Part shown: in pieces, positions 31,004 to 31,901 of the stretch
Numbering within the stretch: position 1 is the first letter of the stretch
Layout: every line of letters begins with the position of its first letter
Origin: Prolixibacteraceae bacterium
Lineage (GTDB): Bacteria > Bacteroidota > Bacteroidia > Bacteroidales > Prolixibacteraceae
Direction: 5' to 3'
Assembly (NCBI GenBank): GCA_023228025.1
Contig: JALOCD010000049.1
Span: 1-31,901, forward strand
Length of the DNA: 31,901 bases
Program-made: the position numbers and the translations under genes
The notes under the pieces: model-generated
Database searches by the model: none
The model's input: only the letters and a program-made list of their open reading frames with translations
Told to the model about the DNA's origin: nothing

Positions 31004-31901
31004 ATGGAAACAAAAATTCAAAAACGTAAATTAGGGAATAGTGGTCTGGAAGTATCAGCTATTGGTCTCGGCTGCATGGGAATGAGCTTTGGCTACGGGA
31101 CAATTTCGGATGAAAAAGAGATGATCTCCATGATTCGGTCAGCCGTTGGAAGCGGAGTTACATTTTTTGATACTGCTGAAGTATATGGTCCCTATATCAA
31201 TGAAGAGCTGGTGGGCAAAGCGCTCGAACCATTCAAAGGCAAAGTAGTGATTGCTACCAAATTCGGTTTTAATTTTCAGGATGGAGTAAATACCGGACTC
31301 AACAGCCGTCCGGAGAACATTAAAAAAGTGGCAGAAGAATCGCTGAAACGACTTAAGATTGATTCCATCGACCTGTTCTATCAGCATCGGGTTGACCCGA
31401 ATGTACCAATCGAAGAGGTAGCTGGTACCGTGAAAGATTTGATTAAGGAAGGGAAAGTGAAACATTTCGGACTTTCTGAAGCCGGGGTACAGATCATCCG
31501 TCGCGCGCATGCCGTGCAACCGGTTACTGCCCTGCAAAGCGAATACTCGTTGTGGTGGCGCGAGCCGGAAGACGAAATCATTCCAACGCTCGAAGAATTG
31601 GGGATTGGCTTTGTACCGTTCAGTTCGCTGGGCAAGGGTTTCCTCACAGGGAAAATGGACCAAAACACGACTTTCGACAGCAAAGACTTCCGGAGTACAG
31701 TACCACGTTTATCGCCCGAAAATCTTAAAGCCAACATGGCATTTGTTGATTTGGTTACAGCAGTGGCGCAACGCAAGAATGTTACGCCTGCCCAAATTGC
31801 GCTTGCATGGATATTGGCGCAAAAACCTTGGTTTGTTCCAATTCCGGGTACTACAAAGTTGCACCGTTTAAACGAGAATCTTGGAGCCGCAGCAGTGGAA
31901 C
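31004..31901 (+). CDS. Aldo/keto reductase (3' end beyond window)
   Basis: The frame is open from ATG at 31004 to the window edge, giving 299 residues. It is a cytoplasmic aldo/keto reductase with a complete tetrad: D56 and Y61 in FFDTAEVYGP, K86 in VIATKFGF, H128 in FYQHRVD. The NADPH-binding C-terminal part (VPIPGTTKLHRLNEN) is present, so only about 30 residues are missing. Unlike the Fe-S relative at 22603 it has no signal peptide and should be an active carbonyl reductase. A 124-bp gap holding an AraC remnant separates it from the cupin gene, so it may have its own promoter. Confidence 0.92.
   Translation, partial: METKIQKRKLGNSGLEVSAIGLGCMGMSFGYGTISDEKEMISMIRSAVGSGVTFFDTAEVYGPYINEELVGKALEPFKGKVVIATKFGFNFQDGVNTGLNSRPENIKKVAEESLKRLKIDSIDLFYQHRVDPNVPIEEVAGTVKDLIKEGKVKHFGLSEAGVQIIRRAHAVQPVTALQSEYSLWWREPEDEIIPTLEELGIGFVPFSSLGKGFLTGKMDQNTTFDSKDFRSTVPRLSPENLKANMAFVDLVTAVAQRKNVTPAQIALAWILAQKPWFVPIPGTTKLHRLNENLGAAAVE

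Overview
The window looks like a chromosomal segment of a member of the Bacteroidota. The evidence is: repeated matches to the phylum's -7 promoter box (TAnnTTTG) ahead of starts, few purine-rich Shine-Dalgarno sites, signal peptides ending in A-Q, lipoproteins with an N-rich stretch after the lipid cysteine, and typical family content (LytS/LytTR pair, GxxExxY protein, ORF6N protein, IS1182-type element, Tat-exported sugar isomerase and reductase pair). I cannot name a genus.

Layout. 1-2.7 kb: a complete IS1182-type insertion sequence lies 29 bp before a GxxExxY nuclease-fold gene. Behind that gene are three extra direct copies of its own 3' end. 2.8-5.7 kb: a small hypothetical gene and, on the minus strand, a large lipoprotein with a papain-like Cys/His/Asp triad and a PKD domain. 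5.9-7.0 kb: a tRNA-like remnant interrupted by a perfect palindrome, then an intact tRNA-Ala(GGC), then yaaA. 7.2-9.1 kb: a LytS-type histidine kinase and LytTR regulator, separated by a structured element that recurs at 21.4 kb. 9.2-11.4 kb: an ORF6N protein gene containing a 29-nt perfect palindrome, and an acyl-CoA synthetase. 11.6-14.4 kb: a CHASE4 hybrid kinase followed by a predicted outer-membrane beta-barrel gene. 15.0-18.6 kb: an asymmetric heterodimeric ABC exporter. 18.7-18.9 kb: a MITE-like inverted-repeat element. 19.1-21.2 kb: a TPR protein, then a small membrane protein, ECF sigma factor and membrane protein, probably a sigma/anti-sigma operon. 21.4-23.8 kb: two Tat-exported proteins, a TIM-barrel sugar isomerase and an aldo/keto-reductase-fold protein with two Fe-S motifs but a lost catalytic tetrad.

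23.9-31.9 kb is an accessory catabolic or detoxification block. An AraC-type regulator is transcribed away from a tightly spaced six-gene run: two alpha/beta hydrolases, an NTF2-like protein, a type-B carboxylesterase, a carboxymuconolactone-decarboxylase-like protein and a cupin lipoprotein. An aldo/keto reductase cut by the window edge follows. Nearly all of the six have export signals, which suggests periplasmic processing of an ester or lactone-like compound. The regulator and six genes (about 6.8 kb) are bracketed by two 38-bp direct repeats, each the 3' end of a broken AraC gene. The block may therefore have been inserted or reshuffled as a unit.

The observations most worth following are: the multiplied GxxExxY gene tails, whose differences are almost all synonymous; the pair of conserved hairpin leaders; the AraC-tail repeats around the hydrolase block; the reductase-fold Fe-S protein without a reductase active site; and the interrupted tRNA-like sequence.
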